Origin: Burkholderiaceae bacterium
GTDB taxonomy: Bacteria; Pseudomonadota; Gammaproteobacteria; Burkholderiales; Burkholderiaceae_E
Direction of reading: 5' to 3'
Length of the DNA stretch: 64,000 nt
Assembly (NCBI GenBank): GCA_024235875.1
Contig: JACKLP010000002.1
Location: forward strand, 248,001 to 312,000
Shown here piece after piece: positions 51,921 through 61,009 of the stretch. How positions within the stretch are numbered: position 1 is the first letter of the stretch; each line of letters starts with the position of its first letter. The notes below the pieces were generated by a model. The model worked only from the letters and a program-made list of their open reading frames with translations. It had not been told where the DNA came from and did not search any database. The position numbers and the translations under genes are program-made.

Positions 51921-53209
51921 TCGCGATCCCCTTCGTCATCTTGCTGTTGCTGCTCGCGATCGGCATGCCGATCGGCTTCGCGCTCATCGCCGCCTCGCTG
52001 ACCACGCTCTACACGCTCGGGCTCGCCCCACTGACACTGGTGCCCGACATCCTCTACGAGAGCGTGGGCCACTTCACGCTGCTCGCGATACCGTTCTTCC
52101 TGCTCGCCGCCGAGCTGCTGTCGGCTGGCGGGCTCATCGACCGGATATTCGACCTTGCACTGGCGATCGTGGGTCGGCTGCGCGGCGGCATGGGCGCCGC
52201 CTGCGTGGTGGCCACCGGGCTGTTTGCCGGCATCCAGGGTTCGAGCGCGGCGGATGCGGCGGCAATCGGCAAGATCGGCACCACCGGGATGATGCGGCAG
52301 GGGTACCGGGGGGGATTTTCGGCCGCGCTGATCGCCGCCGCCGGCGCCACGGCCATCCTGATACCACCGTCGATCGCGATGCTGATCTACGCGTCGATGG
52401 TCAATGTCTCGGTCGGGCGGATGTTCTTCGCCGGAATCGTTCCGGGCGTGCTGAACGTGATCGCCTTTCTCGTGTTTGTCGTGGTGCGCGCGCATCACCT
52501 GGGCTGGCGTGCCGACGCACAGCCCCCCTTCGCCACCACTGCGCAGCGGCTGGGCGCGTTTCGTCGCGCGTTCTGGGTGCTGACCCTGCCGCTGTTCATT
52601 CTCTACGGCTTCTATACCGGCAATTTCACGGCCACCGAGATCTCGACTGCGAGCGCGATGTACGCCGGGGTGCTCGCGCTGTTCGTCTATCGCACGCTGC
52701 GGACGGGCGAGCTTGGCGTGGTCATCATGCAGACGGCGCGCACGACAGTAAACCTGTTCACGATCATCGCTGGGGCCGTGCTGCTGTCGAAGGTGCTGAC
52801 TTTCCTGAACGCGCCAAGGCTCATCTTCGGGATCATCGAAGACTTCCACCTGAGCGGCTGGCAGTTCCTGCTCGTGATCAGTGCCGTCATGTTCGTGCTC
52901 GGCATGTTCATGGAGGCGGTGGCGCTCAACGTGATGACCACGCCGATCCTCGCGCCGATCGCCATGAAGCTGGGTATCGATCCGGTGCACTACGGCATTG
53001 TCCTGATCCTGAACATCGAAGTGGCATTGATCACGCCGCCCGTGGGGCTGAATCTGTTCGTGCTGGCCGGTGCGACACGATTGCCGTTACACGAGATCTT
53101 CCGTGAGGTGCTGCCCTTCGTGGCGATCCTGACCGCCCTGCTGATCCTCATCATCTTCGTGCCGCAGATCTCGCTATGGTTGCCCGACCTGCTGATGCCC
53201 AGTCCCTGA
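51917..53209 (+). CDS. dctM: TRAP transporter large permease subunit (DctM), system 3
   Basis: A 430-residue channel subunit. DctM landmarks: IGMPIGFALIAASL, FAGIQGSSAADAAAIGKIGTTGMMRQGY, GATAILIPPSIAMLIYASM and VALITPPVGLNLFVLAGAT. It starts within the dctQ stop, and its last 34 bp overlap the CoA-transferase gene. Confidence 0.93.
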   Translation: MIAIPFVILLLLLAIGMPIGFALIAASLTTLYTLGLAPLTLVPDILYESVGHFTLLAIPFFLLAAELLSAGGLIDRIFDLALAIVGRLRGGMGAACVVATGLFAGIQGSSAADAAAIGKIGTTGMMRQGYRGGFSAALIAAAGATAILIPPSIAMLIYASMVNVSVGRMFFAGIVPGVLNVIAFLVFVVVRAHHLGWRADAQPPFATTAQRLGAFRRAFWVLTLPLFILYGFYTGNFTATEISTASAMYAGVLALFVYRTLRTGELGVVIMQTARTTVNLFTIIAGAVLLSKVLTFLNAPRLIFGIIEDFHLSGWQFLLVISAVMFVLGMFMEAVALNVMTTPILAPIAMKLGIDPVHYGIVLILNIEVALITPPVGLNLFVLAGATRLPLHEIFREVLPFVAILTALLILIIFVPQISLWLPDLLMPSP

Positions 53210-54423
53210 GACCCGGCGCCCGGCCGCTGGCGGGCGTACGCGTACTCGACCTCACCAACGTGCTGGCCGGGCCGTTCTGTGGCCACCAGCTGGCACACCT
53301 GGGTGCCGATGTCATCAAGGTCGAGACCCCGGACGGCGGTGACCTCGCGCGCCAGCTCGGCGCCGATCCCGATCTGAACCGTCTGCTGATGGGCGTGTCG
53401 TTTCTCGCCCAGAACGCCGGGAAGCGGTCGCTGACGCTGAACCTGAAGCACCCGCAGGGAAAGCAGGTCTTCCGGCGCCTGGTCGGCGGCGCCGACGTCG
53501 TGCTCGAGAACTTCCGACCGGGGGTCATGGCGCGCCTTGGGCTCGACTTCGAGGCGCTAAAGCTCCAGAATCCGCGGCTCGTCTACTGCGCGATCTCGGG
53601 CTTTGGCCAGGACGGGCCGATGCGTGACCTGCCGGCCTATGACCAGATCGTCCAGGGCCTTTCCGGGCTGATGAGCATCACCGGCGCACGCGAGACCGCG
53701 CCCTATCGCGTCGGATACCCGGTCGCCGACACTGTCGGCGGGCTTACCGCCGCGATGGCGATCTGTGCGGCGCTGGCCGCGCGCGACCCCAGCGGCCAGC
53801 GCCCCGCGGCGCTGATCGACGTGTCGATGCTCGAATCCGTCATCGCTACGATGGGCTGGGTGGTGTCGAACTTTCTGATTGCCGGCAAGGTGCCAGGACC
53901 GCTCGGCAATGACAACTTCACTGCGTCGCCATCGGGCACCTTCCGGACCGGCAACGGTCCGCTGAACATCGCGGCGAACAAGCAGTCGCAATTCGTCGCC
54001 GCGTGCGAGGTGCTTGGCGTGCCAGGCCTTGCCGACGATCCCCGCTTCGCCTCGCGCGAGGCGCGGCTCGCAAACCGTGACGCCCTGAAGACGGAGTTCG
54101 AGCGTGTGCTCGCCGGTGACGCGGCCCAGTCCTGGGCCGCGAAACTGAACGCCGCCGGTGTGCCGGCGGGCAGCGTGCTGAGCGTGCCCGACGCGCTGGG
54201 GCAGGCGCAGGTCCTCGCGCGCGAGCTGATCGAGACCTTCGACGACGTGCCCGGCGTCGATCGGCAGGTCCGCATCGCACGCCCCGGCGTGCGGATCGAC
54301 GGTGCGCCGCTGTCGGTGACTTCGCCCCCGCCGCGGCTGGGCGAGCACGGCCGCGCGCTGCTGCGCGAGGTCGGCTACGCAGACGATGCGATCGACGCAC
54401 TGGCGAACGAGGGCGTGATATGA
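53176..54423 (+). CDS. CaiB/BaiF family (class III) CoA-transferase
   Basis: The 415-residue protein starts ARPLAGVRVLDLTNVLAGPFCGHQLAHLGADVIKVETPDGGD, the hallmark first Rossmann block with the catalytic Asp expected in the D-L/P-G-D region further on; NPRLVYCAISGFGQDGPM, YDQIVQGLSGLMSITG and PYRVGYPVADTVGGLTAAMAI are the remaining conserved blocks. It moves CoA from a donor acyl-CoA to a carboxylic acid. The next gene is a citryl-CoA-lyase-like protein in a 4-nt overlap, so it probably activates the substrate of that lyase. The ATG lies inside dctM. Confidence 0.92.
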   Translation: MVARPADAQSLRPGARPLAGVRVLDLTNVLAGPFCGHQLAHLGADVIKVETPDGGDLARQLGADPDLNRLLMGVSFLAQNAGKRSLTLNLKHPQGKQVFRRLVGGADVVLENFRPGVMARLGLDFEALKLQNPRLVYCAISGFGQDGPMRDLPAYDQIVQGLSGLMSITGARETAPYRVGYPVADTVGGLTAAMAICAALAARDPSGQRPAALIDVSMLESVIATMGWVVSNFLIAGKVPGPLGNDNFTASPSGTFRTGNGPLNIAANKQSQFVAACEVLGVPGLADDPRFASREARLANRDALKTEFERVLAGDAAQSWAAKLNAAGVPAGSVLSVPDALGQAQVLARELIETFDDVPGVDRQVRIARPGVRIDGAPLSVTSPPPRLGEHGRALLREVGYADDAIDALANEGVI

Positions 54424-55277
54424 CGCAACGAGAAGAACAGACCCCGTCCGACTGGTGGCGTACCGCCATCATCGACATGTCGCCGGGGGTGATCCGGATG
54501 CGCGGCTACCCGATCGAGCAGTTGATCGGCCAGGTGAGCCTCGCGGGCATGGTCTGGCTGATGACGCGTGGCGAGTTGCCCACGCCAGCGCAAGCCGCGT
54601 TGCTCGAGTCGGCCCTGGTCGCCGGCGTCGATCACGGCCCTCAGGCGCCGAGCATCGCCGTCGCGCGGATGGCGATGACCTGCGGCGTCGGGCTGAACAA
54701 CGCGATGGCCTCGGCGATCAATACGCTGGGCGATATCCATGGGGGTGCGGGCGAGCAGGCGCTCGAGCTGTTCGACGCCATTCTGGCGAGCGTCGACGCG
54801 GGCCTGCCGCTCGAGCAAGCCACGCGAGCGGCGATCGACGCCAAGGAGGCCGACGGCATCCGCTTCGTGCCGGGATTCGGCCACCGCTTCCATCCCGTCG
54901 ACCCGCGTGTCGCGCCGTTGCTCGCGGCGGTGGAGCGAGCCCGCGAAGCCGGCGAGGTATCGGGCCGGGTCGCCGAAGTGGCATCTGCAGTCGGTGACGA
55001 GATCGAGCGCCGCAAGGGCCGCCGAATCACGATGAACATCGACGGCGTCACGGCCGTCATCTACGGCGAGCTCGGGTTTGCCGCGCCGCTGGCGCGCGGG
55101 CTGTTCTGCCTGTCGCGTTCGGTCGGCATCCTGGCTCACGCCTGGGAGCAGCGCTGCGAAGGGGGGCGCAACAAGGGGCCGATTCCGCGTCACCTGCTGT
55201 GGACCTACGACGGCCCGACGCGCCGTGACCTGCCGTCCGACGGCGCGCGCCACCCGGCCGGAGCGGAAGACCCATGA
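54420..55277 (+). CDS. Citryl-CoA lyase-like protein (short citrate-synthase fold)
   Basis: A 285-residue member of the citrate synthase superfamily without the large N-terminal part of true synthases. Catalytic-type blocks are ALVAGVDHGPQAPSIAVARMAMTCG (first His), DIHGGAGEQALELF, RFVPGFGHRFHPVDPR (second His) and the C-terminal AHAWEQRCEGGRNKGPIPRHLLWTY. This short form is annotated as citryl-CoA lyase and cleaves a 3-hydroxy-tricarboxyl-CoA-type ester to acetyl-CoA plus an oxoacid. Pairing with a CoA-transferase supports cleavage rather than synthesis. Confidence 0.85.
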   Translation: MTQREEQTPSDWWRTAIIDMSPGVIRMRGYPIEQLIGQVSLAGMVWLMTRGELPTPAQAALLESALVAGVDHGPQAPSIAVARMAMTCGVGLNNAMASAINTLGDIHGGAGEQALELFDAILASVDAGLPLEQATRAAIDAKEADGIRFVPGFGHRFHPVDPRVAPLLAAVERAREAGEVSGRVAEVASAVGDEIERRKGRRITMNIDGVTAVIYGELGFAAPLARGLFCLSRSVGILAHAWEQRCEGGRNKGPIPRHLLWTYDGPTRRDLPSDGARHPAGAEDP

Positions 55278-56194
55278 GCCTGCATCCGCCGCCGACCCGC
55301 GTCGAGACCGAGCTCTTCACGCGGATGCCGGAGGAATTCCGCATCCGCGATCGCGACAGCGACTGGGCGCTGGCGAACAAGCCGGGTGAACGCGCCGACA
55401 GCTTCCTGGAGGGCCCGGCGTTCGACGACGCCGGCAACCTGTATCTGGTCGACATACCGTGGGGCCGGATCTTCCGCGTCTCGCCGCTCGGGGAGTGGTC
55501 GCTGCTGCTGCAGTACGACGGCTGGCCCAACGGGCTGAAGGTGCATCGCGACGGCATGCTCTACGTGGCGGATTACCGTCGCGGCCTGCTGCGTGTCGAT
55601 CCCGGGAAAGGCAGCGTCGAACCCTGGTTGACCCATCGCAACAGCGAGAGCTTCCGTGGCCTGAACGACCTGGTTTTCGGCCATGATGGGACCCTCTACT
55701 TCACCGATCAGGGCCAGACCGGCATGCACGACCCGAGCGGTCGCGTCTACCGCTACGCCCCGGCGAGCGGCCGGCTCGACTGCCTTGTCGCCAATGGCCC
55801 GAGCCCGAACGGGCTTGCACTGAGCCCCGACGGCAAGGTCCTCTACGTGGCGATGACGCGCGGCAACGCGGTCTGGCGCCTGCCGCTACGCGCCGACGGT
55901 GGCGTCAGCAAGGCGAGCGTATTCACCGCCATGGCCGGGGGCGTCAGCGGCGCCGACGGCGTGGCGGTAGACGAGGCGGGCAACGTCTTCGTCTGCGACG
56001 CCGGCAATGGCTGCGTGTGGTCGTTCTCGCCATTCGGCGAACCGCTGCACCGCTACGTGGCCTGCTCGGGCGGGCGTACCGTTACCAACCTCGCGTTCGG
56101 CGACGCAGACCGCCGCATGCTGTATATCGTCGATTCCAGTACTGCCAGCGTGGTGCGTGCCGCGGTGGCGGCTCCAGGACTGCGGCTGCGCTGA
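55274..56194 (+). CDS. SMP-30/gluconolactonase/LRE family lactonase
   Basis: A 306-residue six-bladed propeller protein. Metal-site blocks: SFLEGPAFDDAGNLYLVDIPWGRIF (first Glu), YDGWPNGLKVHRDGMLYVADYRRG (Asn), SFRGLNDLVFGHDGTLYFTDQG and GVSGADGVAVDEAGNVFVCDAGNG (final Asp). It hydrolyses a sugar-acid or related lactone with a divalent metal. It overlaps the lyase gene by 4 nt and precedes the enolase-superfamily gene by 52 bp. Confidence 0.9.
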   Translation: MSLHPPPTRVETELFTRMPEEFRIRDRDSDWALANKPGERADSFLEGPAFDDAGNLYLVDIPWGRIFRVSPLGEWSLLLQYDGWPNGLKVHRDGMLYVADYRRGLLRVDPGKGSVEPWLTHRNSESFRGLNDLVFGHDGTLYFTDQGQTGMHDPSGRVYRYAPASGRLDCLVANGPSPNGLALSPDGKVLYVAMTRGNAVWRLPLRADGGVSKASVFTAMAGGVSGADGVAVDEAGNVFVCDAGNGCVWSFSPFGEPLHRYVACSGGRTVTNLAFGDADRRMLYIVDSSTASVVRAAVAAPGLRLR

Positions 56195-56246
56195 TCCGCC
56201 GGTGGCTGGCGGCTTCGCGCACCGGATCACCAAGGGAGACAGGGCT

Positions 56247-57440
56247 GTGAAGATCGCTGCCATCGACACGCTGAAGGCCGACGCCGGCTGGCGCAACTAC
56301 GACTTCGTCAAGATCACCTGCGAAGACGGTACCGTCGGCTGGGCCGAGTTCAACGAGGGCTTCGGCGCACCCGGCGTGGGCACGGTGATCCGCGAGCTGG
56401 CGCCGCGGCTGATCGGGCAATCGGTCAACGACCACGAGCGCGCCTATGCGCTGCTCTATTGCGCAACGCGGCCAGCCGCGGGCGGCGTCACGGCATTGGG
56501 CCTGGGCGCCATCGAGAACGCGATGCTCGATGCCAAGGCCAAGCGGCTGGGCGTGCCGGTCTATGAGCTGCTGGGCGGCAAGGTCCGCGACAAGGTGCGG
56601 GTCTACTGGTCGCATTGCGACACCTGGCGCATCACGCGCCCCGAGTTCTATCCACCGGCGATCACCTCGCTCGATGACGTCAAGGCCATGGGGCGCGAAG
56701 TGCGCGAGAAGGGCTTCACGGCGCTGAAGACCAATCTGGCGATGTTCGACGAGGACGGCCCGCAGGTCTGGCGCGCCGGCTTTGGCGCGCCCTTCGCGCC
56801 CGAGCTCAATGTCGAGCGCAAGATGCTGCGCGGCATCCGCGAGCACCTCGAGGCCTTCCGCGAAGGGGCGGGGCCGGACATCGACATCCTGCTCGACCTG
56901 AACTTCAATGCCCGCACCGAAGGCTATATCCGGATCCTGCGCGAAATCGCCGACCTCGGCCTGTTCTGGGTCGAGATCGACAACTACGACGCCAAGGGCT
57001 TGCGGCTGATCCGCGATCGCAGCACCCTGCCGATCAGCTCCTGCGAGACCTTGCTGGGCCTGCGCGACTTCATGCCGTTCTTCAATGAGCGCGCGATGGA
57101 CGTGGCGATTATCGATGCGGTCTGGAACGGCGTGTGGCAATCGATGAAGATCGCCGCGGTGGCCGAGGCCCACGAGATGAACGTGGCCCCGCACAACTTC
57201 TACGGTCATCTGTGCTCGATGCAGAACCTGCATTTCTGCGCCGCGGTACCCAATCTGCGCATCATGGAAATCGACGTCGACCGGCTCGCCTGGGACGACG
57301 AGCTGTTCACGGTGGTACCGAAGATCGTCGACGGCTACCTGACGGTGCCGGATACGCCTGGATGGGGGACCGAGCCCGATGAGGCGGCGATCCGTGCGCA
57401 TCCGCCACGTGGCACGGGCGGACTGATGTCGGGGAAATGA
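56247..57440 (+). CDS. Enolase superfamily enzyme (mandelate racemase/muconate lactonizing type)
   Basis: A 397-residue protein starting at GTG 56247 (AAGGGAG upstream). Barrel residues visible: a Lys in FTALKTNLAMF (the KxK position reads K-T-N), metal ligands Asp in DILLDLNFN, Glu in LFWVEIDNYD and Glu in PISSCETLLG, and a catalytic-type His in NVAPHNFYGHL. This set fits the MR subgroup acting as a sugar-acid dehydratase. It follows the lactonase, suggesting lactone hydrolysis then dehydration. Confidence 0.88.
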   Translation: MKIAAIDTLKADAGWRNYDFVKITCEDGTVGWAEFNEGFGAPGVGTVIRELAPRLIGQSVNDHERAYALLYCATRPAAGGVTALGLGAIENAMLDAKAKRLGVPVYELLGGKVRDKVRVYWSHCDTWRITRPEFYPPAITSLDDVKAMGREVREKGFTALKTNLAMFDEDGPQVWRAGFGAPFAPELNVERKMLRGIREHLEAFREGAGPDIDILLDLNFNARTEGYIRILREIADLGLFWVEIDNYDAKGLRLIRDRSTLPISSCETLLGLRDFMPFFNERAMDVAIIDAVWNGVWQSMKIAAVAEAHEMNVAPHNFYGHLCSMQNLHFCAAVPNLRIMEIDVDRLAWDDELFTVVPKIVDGYLTVPDTPGWGTEPDEAAIRAHPPRGTGGLMSGK

Positions 57441-57552
57441 CGCCGTGCCAGTGATCTTCCATTGCACCGAAGGCGCGGCGCTGCGCGACGCCCGGATCGG
57501 CGCGACGCCCCCCGGCGTCGCGCACTGAATCGCGATCGACCGGGTCGCGCCC

Positions 57553-58758
57553 GTGTTCTATGGCTGGTGGGTGGTCTGGGGGACCTTCGCGCTGATGGCC
57601 GTCTGCGCCGGAACCGCCGTCTATGGCGTATCGGTGCTGCTGCACGCCTTTGTCGACGAAGGGCGCTTCGATCTCGGCCAGGCTTCGTTCGCGGCCGGCC
57701 TGTTCTCGATCGCCAGCGGCATGGTCGGCGTGGTGGTGGGCCGGCTGCTCGAGCGCGTCGACATCCGGCTCGTGATGACGGGCGGCGTGCTCATCATGGC
57801 GTCGTCGCTCGGCCTGTTGCCGCTGGTGCGTGATCCGCTGACGCTGTCGTGCTTCTTCCTGGCCTTCGGCATCGGCTTCGGAACCGCCGCGATCGTGCCC
57901 AGCACGACGATCATCGCGCGCTGGTTCACGCGCCAGCGCGCGAGCGCGATGTCGATCGCCGCGACCGGCAACTCGGTCGGCGCGATCGTCGTGACCCCGG
58001 TGGTCGTGTGGCTGATCGCCTCGCGTGGCATCGACGGCGCGAGTCCCTGGCTCGCCGTGCTGTTGCTGGCGACGTCCTTGCCGGTGATCTGGGGCGTGCT
58101 GCGCTCGTCGCCGGCTGCACGCGGGCTCGAGCCGCTCGGCGGCGCAACCGAGCTCGATCGCGCCACGACGCCGCAGGCGGTGGCGCAAGCGCATGCCCGA
58201 GCCACGCGCACGCGCTTCTTCCGCCTGGGGCTGGTCGCGTTGATCCTGGCGATGGGGGCCCATGTCGGTGGGCAGGCCCATCTGTTCAACCTCCTGATGG
58301 AGCGCGGTGCCGGGGGCGAGCTCGCCAGTGCCGCACTGGCGCTGATGGCGGGCGCGAGCGTCGCCGCCCGGTTTCCGGCCGTCATCGCGCTCGAGCGCAT
58401 GAGCCCGCGAGGCTTCATGATCGTGCTGATGGCGATCCAGGCGCTGGCACTGGTCGGCGTGGGCCTGGCCGCGTCGCCGGTCGCGCTCGCGATCGGCATC
58501 GCCGCCTATGGCGCCACGATCGGCAGCTTCATGACGGGCCTGTCCCTGCTGCTCGTCGACGCCTTCGGGGTCGCGGTCTACGCGCGACTCTACGGGCTTG
58601 CGCGGGTGTGGTTGTCGCTTGGCGTACTGCTCGGGCCGGGCCTGATGGGTTGGTTGCACCAGCATGCGGGGGGCTATGGCCCAGCCTATCTCGCGGTGGC
58701 CGCGCTCTCGCTCGCCGGGGCGCTGACACAATGGGCGGCAGGGCCGGCACCGCGTTGA
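57553..58758 (+). CDS. MFS transporter, monocarboxylate-type
   Basis: A 401-residue protein with 12 hydrophobic segments, starting VFYGWWVVWGTFALMAVCAGTAVYG, the usual start of MCT/OFA-type MFS carriers, and containing GIGFGTAAIVPSTTIIARWFTRQRASAMSIAATG. It starts with GTG without a clear ribosome binding site. The 112-bp gap before it contains only a 27-codon open frame that I do not call. It probably moves an organic acid; direction is unknown. Confidence 0.87.
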   Translation: MFYGWWVVWGTFALMAVCAGTAVYGVSVLLHAFVDEGRFDLGQASFAAGLFSIASGMVGVVVGRLLERVDIRLVMTGGVLIMASSLGLLPLVRDPLTLSCFFLAFGIGFGTAAIVPSTTIIARWFTRQRASAMSIAATGNSVGAIVVTPVVVWLIASRGIDGASPWLAVLLLATSLPVIWGVLRSSPAARGLEPLGGATELDRATTPQAVAQAHARATRTRFFRLGLVALILAMGAHVGGQAHLFNLLMERGAGGELASAALALMAGASVAARFPAVIALERMSPRGFMIVLMAIQALALVGVGLAASPVALAIGIAAYGATIGSFMTGLSLLLVDAFGVAVYARLYGLARVWLSLGVLLGPGLMGWLHQHAGGYGPAYLAVAALSLAGALTQWAAGPAPR

Positions 58759-58784
58759 TCGGTCGAGAATCGGAGACACGACAC

Positions 58785-59603
58785 ATGGCATTCGCACGAC
58801 TCGGTGGGATCAGGATCGAGTATTTCGATCACGGCAGCGGCCCCGAAGTCGTGGTCTTCGTCCACGGCTTCCAGGCGTCGGCGCCGATCTGGCATGCGGT
58901 GCAGCAACGCCTGCCGGCGGAGCGCTATCGGTCGATCGCGATCAACAATCGCGGGGCCGGCGGATCGGATGCGCCACCCGAGGAATCCGACTTCACGATC
59001 CAGTGCTTCGCGGCCGACGTGCTGGCATTGCTCGATACGCTAGGACTCGATCGCGTGGTCCTGGTGGGGCATTCGATGGGCGGCGCCACCGTGGCGCAGT
59101 TCGCGGTCGATCATCCGCAACGGGTCAAGGCCCTGGTGCTGCTGGACCCCGCGAGCCCGAACGGGCGCGACCTGAGCGCCGGCGAGATCGAGCGCCTGCT
59201 CGACGAGCGCGACGCCGCTCGCGACGCGCTGCTCGCGAAGGGCGGCGCCGGCGACGGACTCGGCGCGCACCGGATCGAGCTCGATGCCACGCAGCGCCAG
59301 CAGCTCCTCGCCGACATCGTGGCGGCACCCAGGCGACGGCTGCGCGGCTCGATGCGCTCGTTGTTGCAGCTTCGGCTCGGTGGTCGCGTGCGCAAGCTGC
59401 CGATGCCGGTGTTGCTGGCGGCCGGCGACGCCGACCAGGTGATCGCGCTCGAGAACATGCTCGCGACCTGGGCCATGTATCCGCCCGGCACCGGCCTGCA
59501 TGTCTGGCACGGCATCGGGCACTCGCCCAACGTGGAGTGCCCGCAGGCCTTCGTCGACTTGCTGTGCCAGTTCGTGGAGAAAGCCGTACCCGGCATTCGC
59601 TGA
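58785..59603 (+). CDS. Alpha/beta-hydrolase
   Basis: A 272-residue hydrolase with the oxyanion region VVVFVHGFQASAPIWH, nucleophile elbow VVLVGHSMGGATVAQFA (Ser in GHSMG), acid residue in LAAGDADQVI and His in WHGIGHSPNVECP. The cap domain is short. It resembles cytoplasmic ester or carbon-carbon hydrolases such as 3-oxoadipate enol-lactonase relatives; the substrate is not evident. It starts 26 bp after the MFS gene. Confidence 0.87.
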   Translation: MAFARLGGIRIEYFDHGSGPEVVVFVHGFQASAPIWHAVQQRLPAERYRSIAINNRGAGGSDAPPEESDFTIQCFAADVLALLDTLGLDRVVLVGHSMGGATVAQFAVDHPQRVKALVLLDPASPNGRDLSAGEIERLLDERDAARDALLAKGGAGDGLGAHRIELDATQRQQLLADIVAAPRRRLRGSMRSLLQLRLGGRVRKLPMPVLLAAGDADQVIALENMLATWAMYPPGTGLHVWHGIGHSPNVECPQAFVDLLCQFVEKAVPGIR

Positions 59604-59692
59604 AGTGCTTGCCCCCGGCTCATCCGGCGAGCGCTTCCTGCGGTATCGTATCGGTCACGCGAATCCCGGGCGACCGGGGCAACGGAGGCAGC

Positions 59693-60136
59693 ATGCACGA
59701 CTGGAAGCTGGTGATCGATCGCGCCAACAACGGTAACCCGGCGCCCGATCGCCGCGTGGAAAAGTCCGACGACGAATGGCGCGCCCAGCTCGACGCCGAT
59801 CGCTTCATGGTCACGCGGCGCGCCGCCACCGAGCGTGCCTTCAGTTCGGCGATGTGCGCGATCTTCGAGCCCGGGGTCTACCAGTGCGCCTGCTGCGGCA
59901 CCGAGTTGTTCGACGCGACGGCCAAGTTCGAGTCGCATAGCGGCTGGCCCTCGTTCACCGAGCCGCTCCAGGAGCACGTGATCGCCTACAAGGCCGACTT
60001 CAGCCACGGCATGCAGCGCGTGGAGACCGTTTGCAATGTCTGCGACGCCCATCTGGGCCATGTGTTTCCCGACGGTCCGGCGCCGACTGGGCTGCGCTAC
60101 TGCATCAACGCGCTCGCGCTTGAGAAGGCCGGCTGA
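59693..60136 (+). CDS. msrB: Peptide-methionine (R)-S-oxide reductase
   Basis: A 147-residue MsrB. The structural zinc is held by CACCGTELFD and VCNVCDAHLGHVF (two CxxC pairs), FESHSGWPSF is the substrate loop, and the catalytic cysteine is C137 in RYCINALALE. It repairs methionine-R-sulfoxide in oxidized proteins using thioredoxin. GGAGG lies 4 nt before ATG 59693. The N-terminal 40 residues (with RVEKSDDEWRAQL) are the usual MsrB start. Confidence 0.93.
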   Translation: MHDWKLVIDRANNGNPAPDRRVEKSDDEWRAQLDADRFMVTRRAATERAFSSAMCAIFEPGVYQCACCGTELFDATAKFESHSGWPSFTEPLQEHVIAYKADFSHGMQRVETVCNVCDAHLGHVFPDGPAPTGLRYCINALALEKAG

Positions 60137-60158
60137 TCGTGGCCGCTGGCGACGGGGC

Positions 60159-60515
60159 TCATCCGGCCGGGTCGCGTGGCACCAGGGGATCGCCTTCGAA
60201 GGACACCCCGGCCCAGCCGGTCTTCATGAACTGGCGGATGTTGCGGTGGTCGCTGGCGTCCGGTCGCTGCAACACATCGAGCCGATAGTAGGAGCCGAAG
60301 CAGGCCAGCGTCTGTTCCTCGGTCAGTTCGTGGCGCCTGGCAAAGGCGAAGACCTTGCATGAGCCGCTGTTCTCGCCGGCAGCATTGGCGACGTCGCCGT
60401 TGCTGAACGCCGTCGGCCTGAAGTCGTACAGCGATTCGATCAGTCCGATGGTCTCGGCGAACTCGATGCGCCCGGGCTCTTCGCGCACGCGTCGGATGAA
60501 TGTCTCCAATGGCAT
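60159..60515 (-). CDS. HopJ-family protein
   Basis: A 118-residue protein matching the HopJ (type III effector-annotated) family: FIRRVREEPGRIEFAETIGLIESLYDFRPTAFSNGDVANAAGENSGSCKVFAFAR and CFGSYYRLDVLQRPDASDHRNIRQFMKTGW. Most members are in free-living bacteria without a type III system, and none is visible here, so an effector role is unlikely. GGAGGA sits before ATG 60515. It lies 11 bp downstream of the cupin gene. Confidence 0.85.
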   Translation of the reverse strand: MPLETFIRRVREEPGRIEFAETIGLIESLYDFRPTAFSNGDVANAAGENSGSCKVFAFARRHELTEEQTLACFGSYYRLDVLQRPDASDHRNIRQFMKTGWAGVSFEGDPLVPRDPAG

Positions 60516-60526
60516 GGTCTTCCTCC

Positions 60527-61009
60527 TCAGGTCTTGCGGCCGACTTCCGGTGTGGCGATATGCGCATGGTCGACGACGTTGGCCGGTTGGCCCGCGCGCC
60601 GGAAGATGCGCTTGCCCAGTCGCGGATAGTCGCCGACGTCGTGGGCCAGCCGGGTACCGGCCACCAGGCAGCGCAGCGGCTCGCTGCCGGTGTTGTTCAT
60701 CGTGTGCGGCAGGCCGCCCGCGGGATAGCCGATGAAGTCGCCCGGGCCGATCGGGTGTGTCTCGTCGCCGATCTCGACCGTGCCGGTGCCCGAGAGCACA
60801 TAGGTGCACTCGTCCTCGTCGTAGTGGACGTGAAATTCGGTCGAGCACTTGCCCGGCGGAACTTCGATCAGATGGAAGCCCATGCCCGTGAGCCCGCACA
60901 GGTCGCCGAGCGACTTGTTCACGCGCTGCGCATCCGGATTCAGGAAGTGTTGCTTGGCCAGGCCGGTCATCGAATCGATCTCGGCCTTCTTCAACAGGTA
61001 TCGCGGCAT
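60527..61009 (-). CDS. Cupin-domain protein
   Basis: A 160-residue protein with one cupin barrel: FHLIEVPPGKCSTEFHVHYDEDECTYVLSGTGTVEIGD (motif 1, with HxH and a Glu) and GDFIGYPAGGLPHTMNNTG (motif 2, with His). The metal ligands are intact, so it may bind metal, but whether it is an enzyme or a sugar-binding protein is unknown. The ATG at 61009 has GGAG upstream. It is divergent from the amidohydrolase gene by 103 bp and is probably in one operon with the HopJ gene. Confidence 0.85.
   Translation of the reverse strand: MPRYLLKKAEIDSMTGLAKQHFLNPDAQRVNKSLGDLCGLTGMGFHLIEVPPGKCSTEFHVHYDEDECTYVLSGTGTVEIGDETHPIGPGDFIGYPAGGLPHTMNNTGSEPLRCLVAGTRLAHDVGDYPRLGKRIFRRAGQPANVVDHAHIATPEVGRKT

Noticed and set aside
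57444..57527. A 27-codon open frame in the gap before the MFS gene
   Set aside because: No ribosome binding site, no homology that I recognise, and too short to support.
60159..60515. A type III secretion effector
   Set aside because: The HopJ family name is historical; no secretion genes, chaperone or hrp-type promoter are visible, and the neighbour is a cupin gene.
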